Shown here: in pieces, positions 28,592-41,584 of the stretch
Layout: each line of letters opens with the position of its first letter
How positions within the stretch are numbered: the stretch's first letter is position 1
NCBI RefSeq assembly: GCF_042242105.1
Contig: NC_092022.1
Coordinates: 12,086,001-12,150,000 of the forward strand
Direction: 5' to 3'
Source of the DNA: Pempheris klunzingeri
Taxonomy: Eukaryota > Chordata > Actinopteri > Acropomatiformes > Pempheridae
DNA: 64,000 bases
The notes under the pieces: model-generated
Seen by the model: the letters and a program-made list of their open reading frames with translations, nothing else
The model's database searches: none
What the model was told of the DNA's origin: nothing
Made by a program: the position numbers and the translations under genes

Positions 28592-30091
28592 CAGAGGGGT
28601 GGACAAAATAACAGGAGCAATTAAAGGTCCCATTTAGTGCGAAATGCACCTTTTAATGTATGTGACCTTCTTTGCCAAAAGACCCCCAAACTTTGAGTAA
28701 AGAGCATTCTCTCTTTGTCTTCTGCTCCATCTTTCAGTAAATGAGAAATATGAAATGTGAAAACATGCTGTTTAGATTTGAGTACCTTTATGATGTCATA
28801 AGGGGATCTGCACATCATGTGACCTCCGCCAGCCCTTCCATAGACTGTATAAAAGAAGTGGACGCAGTCACCGTGACGTCACCCATCGGTTTGTGGATCG
28901 TTGTCATGAAGCCTTGAGTTCAGTGTCACAGGCGTCGCCATATTGTTTTTTTGGAACCAGAAGTGACGTTTGCGCCACAAGGACCATCTGTGATTGGTTA
29001 GTCACCACATAGTCTCGCCCTAAAGCATACCCTGCTTTAACGTCTATTTTCTCTAAATGGGACCATGATTTACTAAATAAACATTATGGTGTATTGAGGA
29101 CGACTTGAAACTAGCGCCTGAGAGCATAAACTCAGTAGGAAAGTGTTAACTGTGGTAATAAGTCAAGTGAGAAGTAGGGTCATTTTCTCCATAGACTTCC
29201 ACACAACCAGAAGTCTTTTTGCAACCAGCAGAGTCGCCCCCTGCTGGCCATTCAGAAAAATTCAGGTTTAAGGCACTTCCACATTGGCTTCACTTGCCAG
29301 ACCTGGAAGCCACGTCCACTTCTTTTATAGTCTATGAGCCCTTCAGCAGGCCAACTGTCCGCTAAAGTCCAACTCACTGTCCGCTTGTTTTTTCCTCACT
29401 AACACCAGCTCTTGGTAACATGAAGATGTTGTAGGTGAGAGCAAAGCAGAAGATTGTTTCTTTTCTTCTAAAACAGAGCGTTCAGACAGACAGAGGCTGA
29501 AAACAGCTGCAGCAGCCACATCTGCTATGAGAAAATTACTGTTTGAATATTAAACCATGTAAACCTCTTCTTGTAGGTACTGTGAATACATATATGATCT
29601 TGAAAAATAGCAGAAAATATGATTTTTTTTAAAAAATACATCAAATAAATATAACCTATAAACTTAATCTCAGCAATATTCAATGTTCTAAGATTTGTGA
29701 AGCCATATACATGTACAGTATAGTATATACTGTATTTATACTGTACAACCACAATTAGAAAACTGGTGGTTTTACACATACGTTTACGCAGAGCAGTCAG
29801 GGTAACACACGTCTTTCTGCCTTTATCCCTATATATGCAGTATTATACAGTATTTTTTCTACTTGTAGAAAACTGCTATCTGTATTATTTTCCTCTCTAC
29901 CTTTCTGGCCCTTTTCTTTTGCTGCTTTAGTGATGAATTTGCCTTCTGGGTTCAATAAACTTTGACTTTATCTTAATGTCAAATTTTATTGAGATTTTGT
30001 CAAAGCTTCCAATGGAAGGCATAGTGTGTGGGGGTGTTGCACTAAATTATTGTATAGTGTGAGGTGTTCCAGCTATTTTGTCCACCCCCAG
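28592..30091. mobile_element. Non-autonomous Tc1/mariner-type element containing nested insertions
   Basis: The left end at 28592 (CAGAGGGGTGGACAAAATAA) and the right end at 30091 are inverted copies over about 17 bp (GGGGTGGACAAAATA shared exactly) and are flanked by TA on both sides (28590-28591, 30092-30093). No transposase was found. The interior holds a second repeat beginning AGGTCCCATTTAG near 28626, itself split by the hAT-like element at 28839-29336. I infer three successive insertions. Confidence 0.75.
28839..29336. mobile_element. hAT-like miniature element with intact 8-bp target duplication
   Basis: The ends are inverted repeats of about 25 bp (left begins CATAGACTGTATAAAAGAAG; the right copy lacks two bases). 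The element is flanked by the same 8 bases, AGCCCTTC, at 28831-28838 and 29337-29344. An 8-bp duplication points to the hAT superfamily. The 498-bp interior has no transposase, so it is non-autonomous. Similar sequences are common in teleost genomes. Confidence 0.85.
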
Positions 30092-30127
30092 TAGTTTTAA
30101 CTCCTCCTTCACACTCCGTTTGCTTGC

Positions 30128-30317
30128 TATAAATGTGAAGCCTCTCATGTTCATTTGCTGGCCACAGTGCAGAAGAATCTACTTGATATAGAAATAGCAG
30201 GGCAGAACCCAAGTTTACCAGATTAGTTTATTACAGTGAAGTTATTATTAGACACTTGGAGTCGAAAGCATAAAGCTATCTGTTTCCTAGCCTTATTTTT
30301 GTACCATCAAACAGCTG
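30128..30317 (+). promoter_or_regulatory. Candidate ikzf4 proximal promoter and non-coding exon
   Basis: TATAAA at 30128-30133 (TGCTATAAATG) is followed by about 150 bp that ends in a strong donor, GCTG|GTAAGT, at 30317/30318. The first coding exon of ikzf4 has its acceptor at 30465, so a short non-coding exon spliced to it over a 147-bp intron is plausible. The TATA box lies only 37 bp past the transposon end at 30091. Inferred from signals only. Confidence 0.4.
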
Positions 30318-30479
30318 GTAAGTATATTTTACATGCTTAGCATTAGGTATTATATCCAGTTTTCATGTGGCTAAAATGTGGAAAATTGGAACTTTTAACA
30401 CATGATTGATATGAATGAAAAGAAGTTATTTTTGTTCATCTGTTTTAAAATCATCTTTCTGTAGGCATCTGGTGAGAGA

Positions 30480-33400
30480 ATGAACGCTGATGACTGCAAT
30501 GGACGCTCATATGCACAAGGTGAGTTTAATTATCAAGGAAAAAATACTATACATTTGTGTGTATAGTCTCTAGACTTTAATGTTTACTTTAATAACGTGA
30601 GCATATTTGTGTTTTAGGTAATGGAGGACAGTCATCAACGGAACAGGATTTTTATGGCGGGTTGCAGGGCCCTTCAGCGAGATCTCCAAACAGTCAGCAG
30701 TCCTCACCCCACCGCTCCCTTAGTGGTCAGTTCTCATTCCTTTGTTTTATTGTGGTCGCATAACCAATGTAGAATTCTTCATTAACATTATGTAATGAAA
30801 GGAAATTGTTTTTCCCTCATCCTCTCTCCACACAGCAAACTCCATCAAGGTTGAGCTGTGCAGTGATGATGAGTCACCGGGCGCTCCACAGCCAGAGAAC
30901 AGAGAGGCTGTGAGGGACGATAGCAGGACGGATGACAGAGGGGACCCCATGGAAGAAGGGAGCACAGACTACGCTGGGACCGGAAGAGACAGAGTGAGCA
31001 TTTACAATGAAATGGCCAGTCCAAACGCTTCTTCACCAGGACCTATACGGCTGCCCAATGGGAAGCTCCAGTGTGAGGTGTGCGGGATGATCTGCATCGG
31101 ACCCAACGTGCTGATGGTGCACAAGCGGAGCCACACAGGTAAGAACAAGCCAGCAAGCCAGTGCTCAAGACAATGCAAGGCATGTACAGCTTATGGACAA
31201 AATGTAGAATTACCCTAAATGTCAATACATTAAGGCAATACTTCAAATAATTTACCTATAAAATCCTCTGTCCATCCATGCGTTCATAGGTGAGAGGCCG
31301 TTCCAGTGTAACCAGTGTGGAGCTTCCTTCACCCAGAAGGGGAACTTGTTGCGCCACATCAAGCTGCATTCAGGAGAGAAGCCTTTCAAATGTCCCGTTT
31401 GCAACTATGCTTGTCGCCGAAGAGATGCCCTGGCTGGACATCTACGCACACATGCAGGTAAATCAGTGAGTTGTAAACACGATACCACAATACTGAACGC
31501 ATCAAACATATGCCATGAAGATGTTTTTAAGAAATGTACCTATTGGGTTATTGAACCTGATGGATGCAGTTGTTACATAACAATATCATTCGTGTGAAAC
31601 AACGGTACGGTTCATTCGAATGGTCCACTTTCCCCTTTCTGTGAAGCTCAGAGGAAATAGGTCTTCTCTTTGAGAGTGTACTGTAAAACCCAACAAAATC
31701 TGAAAAAAAAAATGACATTTAAGTTTCTGAAAACAGGAAATCCTGCTCATGCTTTCAATTTGTTAACACACATTCAACAGGTGTTGACATACAGTCTTGG
31801 TATAGTAGGTCTTGGTGGATCTCCACAGGTCTCAAAGGTTCATTTTCGAAGAAAAGATTCTTCAAACTTGATTTCAGCGAATTGACGTCAGCTGTTTCGA
31901 TGGCTTACTAAGAAGAAACGTTGCGGTGAAGGGTTAGGCGTTTTTCTGTCGTCATTGGCAAGTAACATAGAACAATGTCAGGAATTGCTAATCAATGGGG
32001 AAATCCATTCTCTCAGACTGAGCTAGTAATTCATTATTTTTTATGAAAATCCCCTCGTACAAACATATAAATAAACAACACCGCTATAGTAGTTTACATG
32101 CTATTTCTCACTCATTCGAGGAACAGCATCCATTGTCTAGGGTGAAATTTTGGCTGTTACTTCAATCTGGGAAGAAGTAAAAGAAATTGTTTTTCCTCTC
32201 TCAATTCCAGTTTCTTCTCCAACGGTGGGAAAACCTTTCAAGTGCAGCTACTGTAGTCGCAGCTACAAACAACAGAGCACATTGGAAGAACATCTAGAGC
32301 GCTGCCATAGTTATCTGAAGAGTCAAGACAACCAGGCAGCAGTCAACACACAGACGGCACAGGGTAACACATCACACAAACACGAAACTCACTGACTTTA
32401 ATAGACACTAAGCCTGTAAGTTCCTGCATGATAAGTTTACCATATTTATACACACAACGAGCTAGCGAGTACACTGACAGCACAGGGCTTTCTGTTTGCA
32501 GGTGAAGAGTCAGTAAATATGGGGACAAATACTAAACCTGTGATTCCTCCATCCAATGAAAAAATGCATTTTGTGGATAGACTGGCTATTAGCATCACCA
32601 AACGGAAGAGGTCAACACCACAGAAGTTTTTGGGTGAGTTTTAAAAACAAAAAATTATCATGAATCCTTCATTTAAACAGGTAATCATATTTAATACATA
32701 TACATGTATACACACATATATACATATACATGTACACACACACACACACATATATATATGTTCTAATTTTAATTCAATACAATAACAATGACATATTTTC
32801 AGCTTGGTAAGGGGTTGTAAAGTATAGAAATGATAAGATACAGGTCTAACATCATCTGCTGTCCTGCAGTGCAAGTCAGCCAATGGGCCAAACAGAGAAC
32901 ATGAAGTCAACCCTTAAATTGCTGGTTCTTACCAATATGTCCTTGTTATAGGTGAAAAGCACATGCACCTTGATGTACCTGAAGCACCTTATGAGTTGTC
33001 CTCTGGCTCGGAGAAGGAGGGGGACCTCATGAGCTCTCAGCCTGCTGGGGACTCTTCTGGGTTGGCTGGTTCACACCTCCAAGGCAGCAGGAGTAAACGG
33101 GAGAATCATGAGCCGCCTGCACTGTCTCAGCTCCATCCTGCCTTCCTGTCGGAGCTACGCACAGTTATGGGCTCCATGAGCAGCAACGTAACTCCTCAGG
33201 CCCCCCGAGCCCATGGTGGAGGTGGGCCGACGGCAGCGCCTCTCGGCCTGGCTGGGCGGGAGGCAGGTGAATGCCGTGATGATCAACCCTCAGCCCACAG
33301 CCAAACCACCTCACCCAACGGCTGCCCTGACTCTACAGACACAGAGAGCACAGCAGAGGAGCAGAGCACAAGGGCTACAGCCCCGACAAGTACCTCCAAC

Positions 33401-33775
33401 AACCACCACCTCCACTACCAAACCCTAGCACTGCCCCGCAGCCACCCCACTTCCAGCCCCAGTCAGGCCAAAGACTTGGACCCAGAGTGGGAGAGAGCGT
33501 GTCCTGTGCCCCCCACCCTAGTAAAGAGGAACCCTCACTCCTCACTCCTCTCTTCCAGGGAGACTGTGCAGGTGTTAGAGAGGGATGGCCGGCCTGTGCG
33601 CTCCTTCCACTGTCATCACTGTCGCATCCTCTTCCTGGACCATGTCATGTTCACCATCCACATGGGTTGTCATGGCTTCCACCAACCCTTTGAGTGCAAC
33701 ATCTGTGGCCACTGCAGCCAGGACCGCTACGAGTTCTCGTCTCACATCAGCCGTGGAGAGCATCAGGTGGGCTGA
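30480..33775 (+). CDS. ikzf4: Ikaros-family zinc finger 4 (Eos)
   Basis: DNA-binding transcription factor, mostly a repressor, best known from regulatory T cells. Exons: 30480-30519 (exon starts 30465), 30618-30725, 30836-31138, 31290-31457, 32211-32363, 32502-32633 and 32952-33775; total 1728 bp, 575 residues, close to human IKZF4. Every junction is phase 1. The N-terminal DNA-binding block has four C2H2 fingers at residues 129-149, 157-177, 185-205 and 218-239. The C-terminal dimerisation fingers are at 522-542 and 550-572. Eos rather than Ikaros, Helios or Aiolos is supported by [20 protein letters not shown], by VSSPTVGKP before finger 4, and by [15 protein letters not shown] in exon 6. 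The N-terminus differs between Ikaros-family promoters, so an alternative upstream start is possible. Confidence 0.94.
32695..32760. repeat. TA/CA microsatellite in ikzf4 last intron
   Basis: Imperfect ATACATGTATAC-type units followed by CA and TA dinucleotides, located between the sixth and seventh coding exons of ikzf4. Confidence 0.85.
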
Positions 33776-35721
33776 GCCGAGGGGATAGTGGTCAGATGAG
33801 GAGCGGTGACGGCTGCTCTCTAAAGTTATGGGCTCACGTTTGTTCTGCACCAGATCAGTTGCTTTAAATCCGTAATTTAGGTTAAAGGAATTGTAATTTT
33901 ATTGAGAGAATATTTATTAAACTAAAGCAGACGCAAGTGAAAAATCTTTTCACCTCAACATTTAAAGTTTAGTGGAGGCAAATTACATTCTATGATTGAT
34001 TGCACTCCCATATCAAGTCATCTGGCAAAGCCACTGGTTTTGCTTCGAAAGTGCCTTCTTTGGGGATTTCCTCTTAACTAAAAAAAAAAAAAAAAAAAAA
34101 AAGTAAAGGGGAACTGGTGCTCAAAAATCTTGACTAGCCATCTTTTGCTAAGCGATTTAGTTAGCACTTTTGAGAGGTCATGTGCACAGGCAGTTAAGAA
34201 AAGCATGGCTTGCACATTTTAAGAATTATATTTGGTATGCTTAGTATGCACTAAGAGCTTTGTTTTGTGATTGAGGAGGGTATTTTGTGTAGTGTGTCAG
34301 GTAAGCTTAATATGCACTGAGAGCTTTTGTGCCTCTGGATTTGGGAGGAGCTTTTGTCACAGAGGAAGCACAGAAATGGATTGCCTTAACTCCTGCAGCA
34401 GTACGCTGCTGAAGGAATACATTGTTTACAGCATGGTTCAACAGTGTTTGAAGTCACCTCAGAAGAGAGAATATTTGAAGCTGCACAGCGAGACTATCAG
34501 GATGAAGCAAAGTCATGAAGGAAATGAACTTGACAACGTTTCACCTGAGGGTGGAACAGGCGTTCAGGTCTAAAACAGGTTTTTTATGGATTTTAAAGTG
34601 AGCCTCAGAATACTGGTGCAGATCAGACCATGAGCTATGTAGTGTACAGTAAGAGCCTGACTGAGATGGCCCAGGGTGCTATGCCTACACAGGATTGCAC
34701 TTTTAGGTTCCCTGCTTATATATGAACATCGTTGCCGAAGCACTTGATGGCTTTACAATTTCTTTCTGTGATTGTTCTACTGCACTGATGAATCTCATAA
34801 TACTTAATAATAACAACTGATCATCTAATTTGCAACACCAGTGTATCTTTAATGGAGCCGGCCTTCCACTGCGTTGCACTGGTTCTGCCGTCTACACTCA
34901 AGTTTGCTGCAATGTGTGACTGAATTAAATATCAGTTCAACTAAAACAATTCTTTTGTGGTTTTGCACTCAGCAGTTGAGGCTGAGATTTTGAACAATTT
35001 GCATAATGTAAGTGAATTAGCAAATGAATTATTTAAAGATTAATTAACAAATCATTTTTGATCTGTTCAGTTATCACTTGTGATTATCTATTTAGTGTTG
35101 TTTGTTTCAGCCTTGGTGTATTTAATCAGCTATATTCCAAATCTTATCCAGCATATTCCTCAAGTCCATGAAATGTTACCTCCTGCTTCTTTATAGCACC
35201 CAAAAACCTTATTGCTACAGTATGGTGAGTTATCTGGTAATGTTAATATTGGGAACATGAATGAGACCAAACTCAGTATTCTTACTTGTTATTGTGGGTT
35301 TGCTGCTTCATAGTTTAACTTAATTTCCTTTAATCGCAGGTAAAAATATACTTGAAACTGTTTGAGAAAAAATTAATCTAAAAATGCACTTGGTTTGATA
35401 AGTAGAGACGTGTGTGTGAATGGAATATAGCATGTGTGCTTGTCATTTTCTGCTTTTCCCTGAATTGTGAATTATTTTTTAAATGTGAAGTAATTTCAAA
35501 AAGTGAAAATGAGGCATGGGTTTTTGTCTCCTTGTGTGGACTTTTCAATGTTATACGATATTTTGTGAATGATGTAACATGACAAAACACTTTACCTCAA
35601 AGTTAAAGATGTACAACTGCCTCATTACTGTATTTCAAAAAGTCATGTTGCTTTCCGAGATGTTCTTGCAGTTACAAGCGCGTGCCCCTCGATATTCTCA
35701 AAACTTTTTACTGTCAATAAA
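33776..35721 (+). other. ikzf4 3' UTR with polyadenylation signal
   Basis: AT-rich sequence follows the stop codon with no coding similarity. AATAAA at 35716-35721, in GTCAATAAAGTT context, is a good candidate end of the message. An A23 run lies at 34080-34102. Earlier signals may also be used. Confidence 0.4.
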
Positions 35722-38550
35722 GTTAAGTTTATTGTAAAAGAGATCTTCTCTAGTTTGACTATGATGGCATCCACATCTTTGTGCTTATTTTTCACCGGAT
35801 ACATTTTAAGCTTCTCACATTTAGAGTTTCTGTCTCCTGTGTGACAACACAAAAAAACCAAGCAGATGAAATATTTATAGAGATATTTATGTACTCATTT
35901 CACAAAAATAACATATGATAATATAAAAATAATTCCACAAAGTCATAGACATACATTACTCTATTGATATACTGCTTCCTTTAACTTCCTACAACAAGCA
36001 GACTGGAAATATTTCAATTAACCATTACAGAAAAAAGGGGATTCACAAGAGTCCTTCAGATTTTTAATTCATAAAACATGGCCATTGGTCCATGCCAGAA
36101 CTGACATTCATGATCTGGGAGGCTACTTGTAATCTGCATTGTATTTTTAATTCACAATAAGATAAGGTTTACACTATATATGACTGCCTTTACAAGCCGG
36201 AGACTAAAATCTGCATAATTACAACGGTTAAGGCAAATATTCCAGTGTTACTTCACGTGATTTAACAAAAAGTGCACCGATTCCAAGCTTTATGCATCTT
36301 CTAGACATAGTATGCATAATTTCAATATTCTGGCACAAAAAGGAATCCCATGATTGATCATAGCTCAAGTGAGCCAGTGAAAAATATCTGCAGTATTTAA
36401 AAAATTCATATGTTAGGCAGAGCAGACCTTCAGCACATACTATGAGTTTTAATCATCACTTGGCATTCAATTTTATAGTAATTCTATTTGGGGGAAAAAA
36501 CAGATAAATCTCAAAAAAATCTATCTATCTGAACTGTAGAGTGTAGGGAGATTAAATAATGTGAACATACTGTCAGCATCGAATGGGAGAAACACCTACA
36601 GCTGGTTTGTAAGTCCAGGATTGCGGTTTTGCAACATCCTAAAAAATATAATAAATAACTACAAATAAATGAGCAATAATTACATTTAGTCCTGTCAAAC
36701 TCCAGTGTATGAATTTGGGATACTGTAATGGAAACCCAATAATTTATTATGTCTTGAAACTCTCAACTTCATCTTTACTGTCCCCTCAAGGCAATTTGTC
36801 TTATAGCCAGAACACAGACTTGACCATAAAATATGAAAATACATAAAACATATTACAAATATGGAAAGCAAACACAAAAGCCCCTCTCACTCAGCACATT
36901 TTCAGAATATAAATGAATAAGCTATAAAATATTGATCAAACACTGTCAGTGATACAATAAATCCCATATAAAAGAAGGGAAGGAATTTTCACACTCACTT
37001 TCCTTATCTTTAAAATGTAATGTCTTAAGTAAATAATGCATATTATAGATAATTGCAAATAAGTGTCACAAAAAAACATATATTGTATATTATAAGTCTC
37101 AGTCCAAAAAGGGAAAAGAAATATGCATGTACATTTATAGTGCAACTGTAATAAAGCTCAAATAGTATTTTAGCATTTTTGTACTGTCTATATTGAATGC
37201 CAGCACTTCAGAGTACAGGTACACAGTGTATTTCTTCTGAGAAACACATCTGAGTGAAAAACAACGAGTGATGAATAGGGCTAACCTGAAACTTACACTG
37301 CTTTGAATTCACGTGACCTTTTGGCCGATGTGAGAAACATTCTTGTGTTTGTTGTCTCGGGTTAGTTCTGTTTTTGTAGGGTTTTTTTCCTCTGCAGTGG
37401 AAAATCTCCCACATACACATTCCAGATGCAATTCAAACAGTAAAAGTAAAAAAGCCAACCCCACAGTGAAAGTACAAATAAGGACAGTATGTGCAGAAAT
37501 CATCATACACGCAAATAATTATTTAAGTCTATTTAAAAGCCAAATATGTTTAGACAAAGCATGCATAGCAAGGCGCAGAGCAGTGTGAGCTTTAATGCAC
37601 CCATTACCACCCCAATGAAAGCAACAGAGCACAGTGTGCTGACACTCACTGAGGTTACTGAGGTTACTGAAGTTACGTTAGACTGAAGTGCTCTTCAGTG
37701 TGTTTTGATTTTGATATACAGGTTATTCTGATAAATTTTTAACCCATTTTGACATGTGCAATTCAAAATCACTTCAGCTTTGACATAAACAGCTCACAAA
37801 AATATCACATTCACTGCCTCTTTTGAGTGTACCATTTCCCAGTTTGATTGTCTTTGTTTTTTAAAAAAAAAAAGTTTTCTTTAGCATTTTCATAGGATGA
37901 AAGTAATCTGCTGCGAAACAATGCAATGCACACACGATGGAACATTTTAATCATAAAAGCTAATTTGCAGATTTGGTACAACTTGAGAAACGTGCGCACT
38001 TGTGGTATGTGCAGCCTTTACAGTTGAGGTAAATAATCTGCTCGCAATCCCTGTGTGAATATGTTTTAGCAGTGAATTTGCAGTTACAAAGAAATACCTA
38101 CCACCGGTCTTCAACAGGAAGCTTTCACAGGGCGTGCTCCTCTGGCTCTCACGACACACCGCTAACACTACAGCGACTGTTAGACTGCTTTAGGTGCTTT
38201 TATTTTTAATGCATCTTTCTTATTTCCAATGAAGTCACAGCTCTCCTCTTATTTCTGTGTGGTATGAGAATCCATCTTCAGGGACTTGATGGTTTTTAGT
38301 TGCTGTTGTTTGATGTTGACGCTGAAAAGCCCTCCATCCATTGTGCTCAGTGAGAAGACGACAGATTGTTGATTCACAAACATAAAGCTGCGTTGTTGGA
38401 AATCTTACCCAAAAGGACAACAAGCAAAACAGACATGATGAAAAGGATAAGTGTTGCACTAAAATGCCATTCTCTAGTACTGGGATGCACCAACCCAGAA
38501 GCTCAGCTCAGCTGTACTTTACCACACAATGATAATGACTTTGATTAGAT
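35722..38550. other. AT-rich intergenic DNA after ikzf4
   Basis: No exon, RNA gene or defined mobile element recognised. A small tandem triplication of ACTGAGGTT-like units lies near 37646-37672. The remaining open frames are short and lack codon-like composition. Confidence 0.4.
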
Positions 38551-38554
38551 AGAC

Positions 38555-38615
38555 TTTTCTTTTTTTATTGATCCCCCATAGGGGTAAATTACAGGACAAT
38601 ACATGTGATAGATCA
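38555..38615. repeat. Possible LINE/SINE-tail fragment
   Basis: The phrase TTTTTATTGATCCCCCATAG followed by GGGTAAATTACAG resembles the tail sequence found in many teleost retroelements (TTTATTGATCCC...GGGGAAATT). Only a short fragment is seen and the boundaries are uncertain. Confidence 0.3.
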
Positions 38616-39160
38616 CCTATCAAACAAATGCTGAAACGAATAGCCAATTCATCAATACGTTGATCAAGAAAAGAGTTTGATCAACAAATCTGATAATCAA
38701 TTAGTCGTTTACTGCAAACTTTCAATATGTGAGCTTGTCAAACGTTAGGATGTCTTACTTTTCTCTGGTTTATATCATTGTGAATCAAATATATTAGGAC
38801 TGCTGATGGGAGAGTCAAAATTATGATGGCCGTTTTTCACTATTTTCTGACATTTTATAGGCTAATCAACCATTTGATTAATCAAAAAAAGTATAGAGGA
38901 ATGAGTCTGAGCAGCATAACTTTAAAACATACTGAAACAAGTGCCTGCGTTAGAGGTACATTTTAAAAATCTTTTTTAAAAATGATATTTTTTGGAAAAC
39001 TTTGTAATATGGTAAGTATTGTGTGTTTTACAATGAATGTGCTTAACGTGCAAAAACAGCAGTTTATGTTAGTATATAATAAACGACCCACTTTTATCTC
39101 TGAAATTAACTTCAGATAGTTAAGAAATTCTAATTTTATCATTTCAAATCATTTAATTAC

Positions 39161-39895
39161 AGCGGTGGAATATAACTAAATACATTCACCCAAGTACTAT
39201 ACTGAAGTGCAACTTTTAAGTACTTGTACTACTTTTCTTTTCATACCACTTTCTACTTTTACTTCTCTACATTTCAGAGGGAAACATTTTGCGTTTAACT
39301 TCACTACAATTATCTGATAGGCTGTATTACTAGTTACTATACAAATGTTTGCACAAAAAACACAGAGCTCATAAAATAAAATGTTTTGGTATAAATGGAA
39401 CTACCCAGCTGTATATACAAGTACAGCTGAAATGATCAGTCTATTAATTGATAGGCAACTTTTCTAATCAATTTTCATTCAAAAACATTTCATGATTCCA
39501 GCTTCACAAATGTCAAGACTGTATTTCTGATATGTTATTAATCAATTTGAGGTTTTGACTACTAGTGTTTGGACAAAACAAGTGTTGTGATGGTGTCACT
39601 TTGACATCAACAATCAATTGATTAATCAATTAATCCACAATGAAAACAATCATTAGTTTCAGTCCTACACATAATAGGCTAATTAAAAATTTACTCCTCC
39701 TCAACCAACTACAGTAGTAAAATCTTGCTTTTACATGAATGCATGAGTTATAATAATCTATTGAATATTAGGCAATAGTATAACAATCACAGGGGCCACT
39801 TTCTGAATTGAGTACTTTTACTTGCATGTTTACTTACATTTTAAATACAGGACTTTTACTTCTAACAGAGCATTTTAACAGTGCATGCCTGTATA
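39161..39895. repeat. Diverged teleost interspersed repeat split by a second repeat
   Basis: The left part (39161-39300) reads GCGGTGGAATATAACTAAAT and continues with repeated AAGTACTT/TACTTTT phrases; the right part (about 39800-39895) resumes with the same TACTTTTACTT style. This matches a repeat I know as common in fish intergenic DNA. The two parts are separated by the AT-rich element at about 39424-39668. Boundaries are approximate. Confidence 0.45.
39424..39668. repeat. AT-rich hAT-type miniature repeat (diverged)
   Basis: Read on the minus strand it begins AGGACTGAAACTAATGATTG and continues TTTTCATTGTGGATTAAT, and the other end carries ACAGCTGAAATGATCAGTC, a diverged inverted counterpart. 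This resembles the abundant fish family that starts GGCTGCAACTAACGATTATT. A related degraded copy may lie near 38620-38900 (repeated TAATCAATTAG/CTAATCAACC phrases). Confidence 0.4.
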
Positions 39896-40347
39896 ATCAA
39901 TATAGATAACTGTGAATAAAGGGGGCCAACCTTATTTTGCAGCATGTTTCTTTTCCATCCACTGTGATGCCCTGTGACTGGGTGAAATCAGGTGTCACAG
40001 GACAGGATGAACTGATCACTCACAGCTGGTCTGTCATCGCCTTTGATCTCGGCTGGGAAACAGGAAAGTTAAACAAACCAATATGTTGTCGCCAAAGTCA
40101 CATCGACAAACGCTAAACACAGCTGCTATGGACCATCAAACCAGCCCGTCTGTTTTCAAACTGTGATGGTTAAAGGCAGCGATGCAACACTTCTTCTTCT
40201 TCCCCTACATTTCCTGCAGCAGTAGCTTCTTCTTCTTCTTTTTCTGTATCCCGGTGGTCGGCCAACCAGGAAGTGGTGCGTTGCAGCCACCTATTGGTAC
40301 AATTAAGATCGGCAATATGTCATCCAGGATAACTCTCATCACCAAGA

Positions 40348-40727
40348 TAGTGATGTGTCGGTCGCGAACGATCCGGTTCTTAGAGCCGGCTCCTGATTGG
40401 GAGCCGATATATTTGTTTTTCAAGCAAGGGAACCTGCTGTTAATGAAGGTGCCAGTGTGTCTACTGCTCCTACAATGTCTACAGCATCATCCAGGACAAC
40501 ACCTGGATAGAGCTCTATGACCCTGGTAAAATTAAATAATTTCTAATCAATAAGGCAATATAAACAATAAATATTCTATATAATGTGTATTTTACATCAG
40601 TAATTCATTTTTCACATAATTTGGTAATAAATTTATTGAAGCAACAAAAAAAATCTGAGGAGCCACTTGGGAGCCGAAAGAGCCAAAAGAGCCGACTCTC
40701 TAAAAAGAGCCGAAATTCCCATCACTA
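40348..40727. mobile_element. hAT-like non-autonomous element (GAGCCGGCTC family)
   Basis: Inverted ends TAGTGATG...CATCACTA bound a 380-bp stretch. Just inside both ends are GAGCCGGCTC- and GAGCCGACTC-type repeats, a pattern typical of miniature hAT elements. The flanking 8 bases (40340-40347 and 40728-40735) match at only 5 positions, so the target duplication, if present, has decayed. No transposase reading frame is present. Confidence 0.6.
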
Positions 40728-40899
40728 TACCACAATCCTTGTCCCACATAGACGATAACAGCGTCCCAAAAATATTTTTCTTCCATATACTTATGTTGTG
40801 AAAGAGACGTCTGGAAATCAATAATGGCATAATGTTATGTACTATAATTTTTCTGAAAGTCACAACCAAGTCTAGAGGAGACGCATGGTTAAATCGTTT

Positions 40900-41584
40900 T
40901 ATTCCCAGTCATTATAGCCGAGAGCCGAGCCGCCAGTGCGCATGCTCAATGGGCCCCATAATGCGGAAGGTCTGTTTACTCTTGTGCCCCGGAAGTTGCT
41001 CGCTCCAATGCTGTATGTTATTTAAAGACTTCCTCTTTTTTATTTTTGGCTTGGCAGAAGCCCACACCATTCGTTGTCAATTCATATCTATGTACTGTAA
41101 ATAAAGACAGTGAAACTTTGAATTGTTTCAAGAGTTTGATGTGGGCGCCAGGACGCTTCTTTCTTTCGGCCAATCAGAGAGCCCTTTACTTTCGGCTAAT
41201 AAGTGTGCTTCTGAAGTGTTTCAAATGACCTGACAAGTTGTCTTCAAGCCATTCAAAGTAATTTTATTTGGTTTGTTTTCTGTATTTTTTTTTTTTTTTT
41301 ACAGCTATTTTACATTAAAGTCTATGGTTAGTGTTGGGGTTTGTTTTTTTTCCCAGAAAGGGGCGGGGACATGCTACAAGCTGAAGTTCCCGGATGTGCC
41401 GATCTGCTCTATGAAGAGAGATCATGTCCGCTCAACCACCTTGCTGATTATTTTAATATATTTTAATAAAAACATCAGGGCTACGGTTGCTGTGGTTTAC
41501 TCCCTGGGTGGCTTATCAGCGATGAGCCTGAATCTGAGCTGACTGCCCTTATACACGGTGTTTATCAGGAGTAGGAAACTCCAG
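40900..41584 (+). promoter_or_regulatory. Promoter-like region, possible first exon of the small gene at 42.4 kb
   Basis: An NRF1-type site (TGCGCATGCTC, 40937-40947), an ETS site (CCGGAAGT, 40989-40996) and a CCAAT box (41170-41174) lie within 240 bp. A donor-like junction CCAG|GTAACG follows at 41584/41585. Together these look like a TATA-less vertebrate promoter with a non-coding exon reading to the right. No transcript data are available to confirm it. Confidence 0.35.

Noticed and set aside
28625-29066. Apparent inverted pair GGTCCCATTTAG / CTAAATGGGACC as ends of one element
   Set aside because: The right copy lies inside the hAT-like element defined by its own 8-bp duplication, so the two cannot be ends of one insertion; probably chance or older homology.
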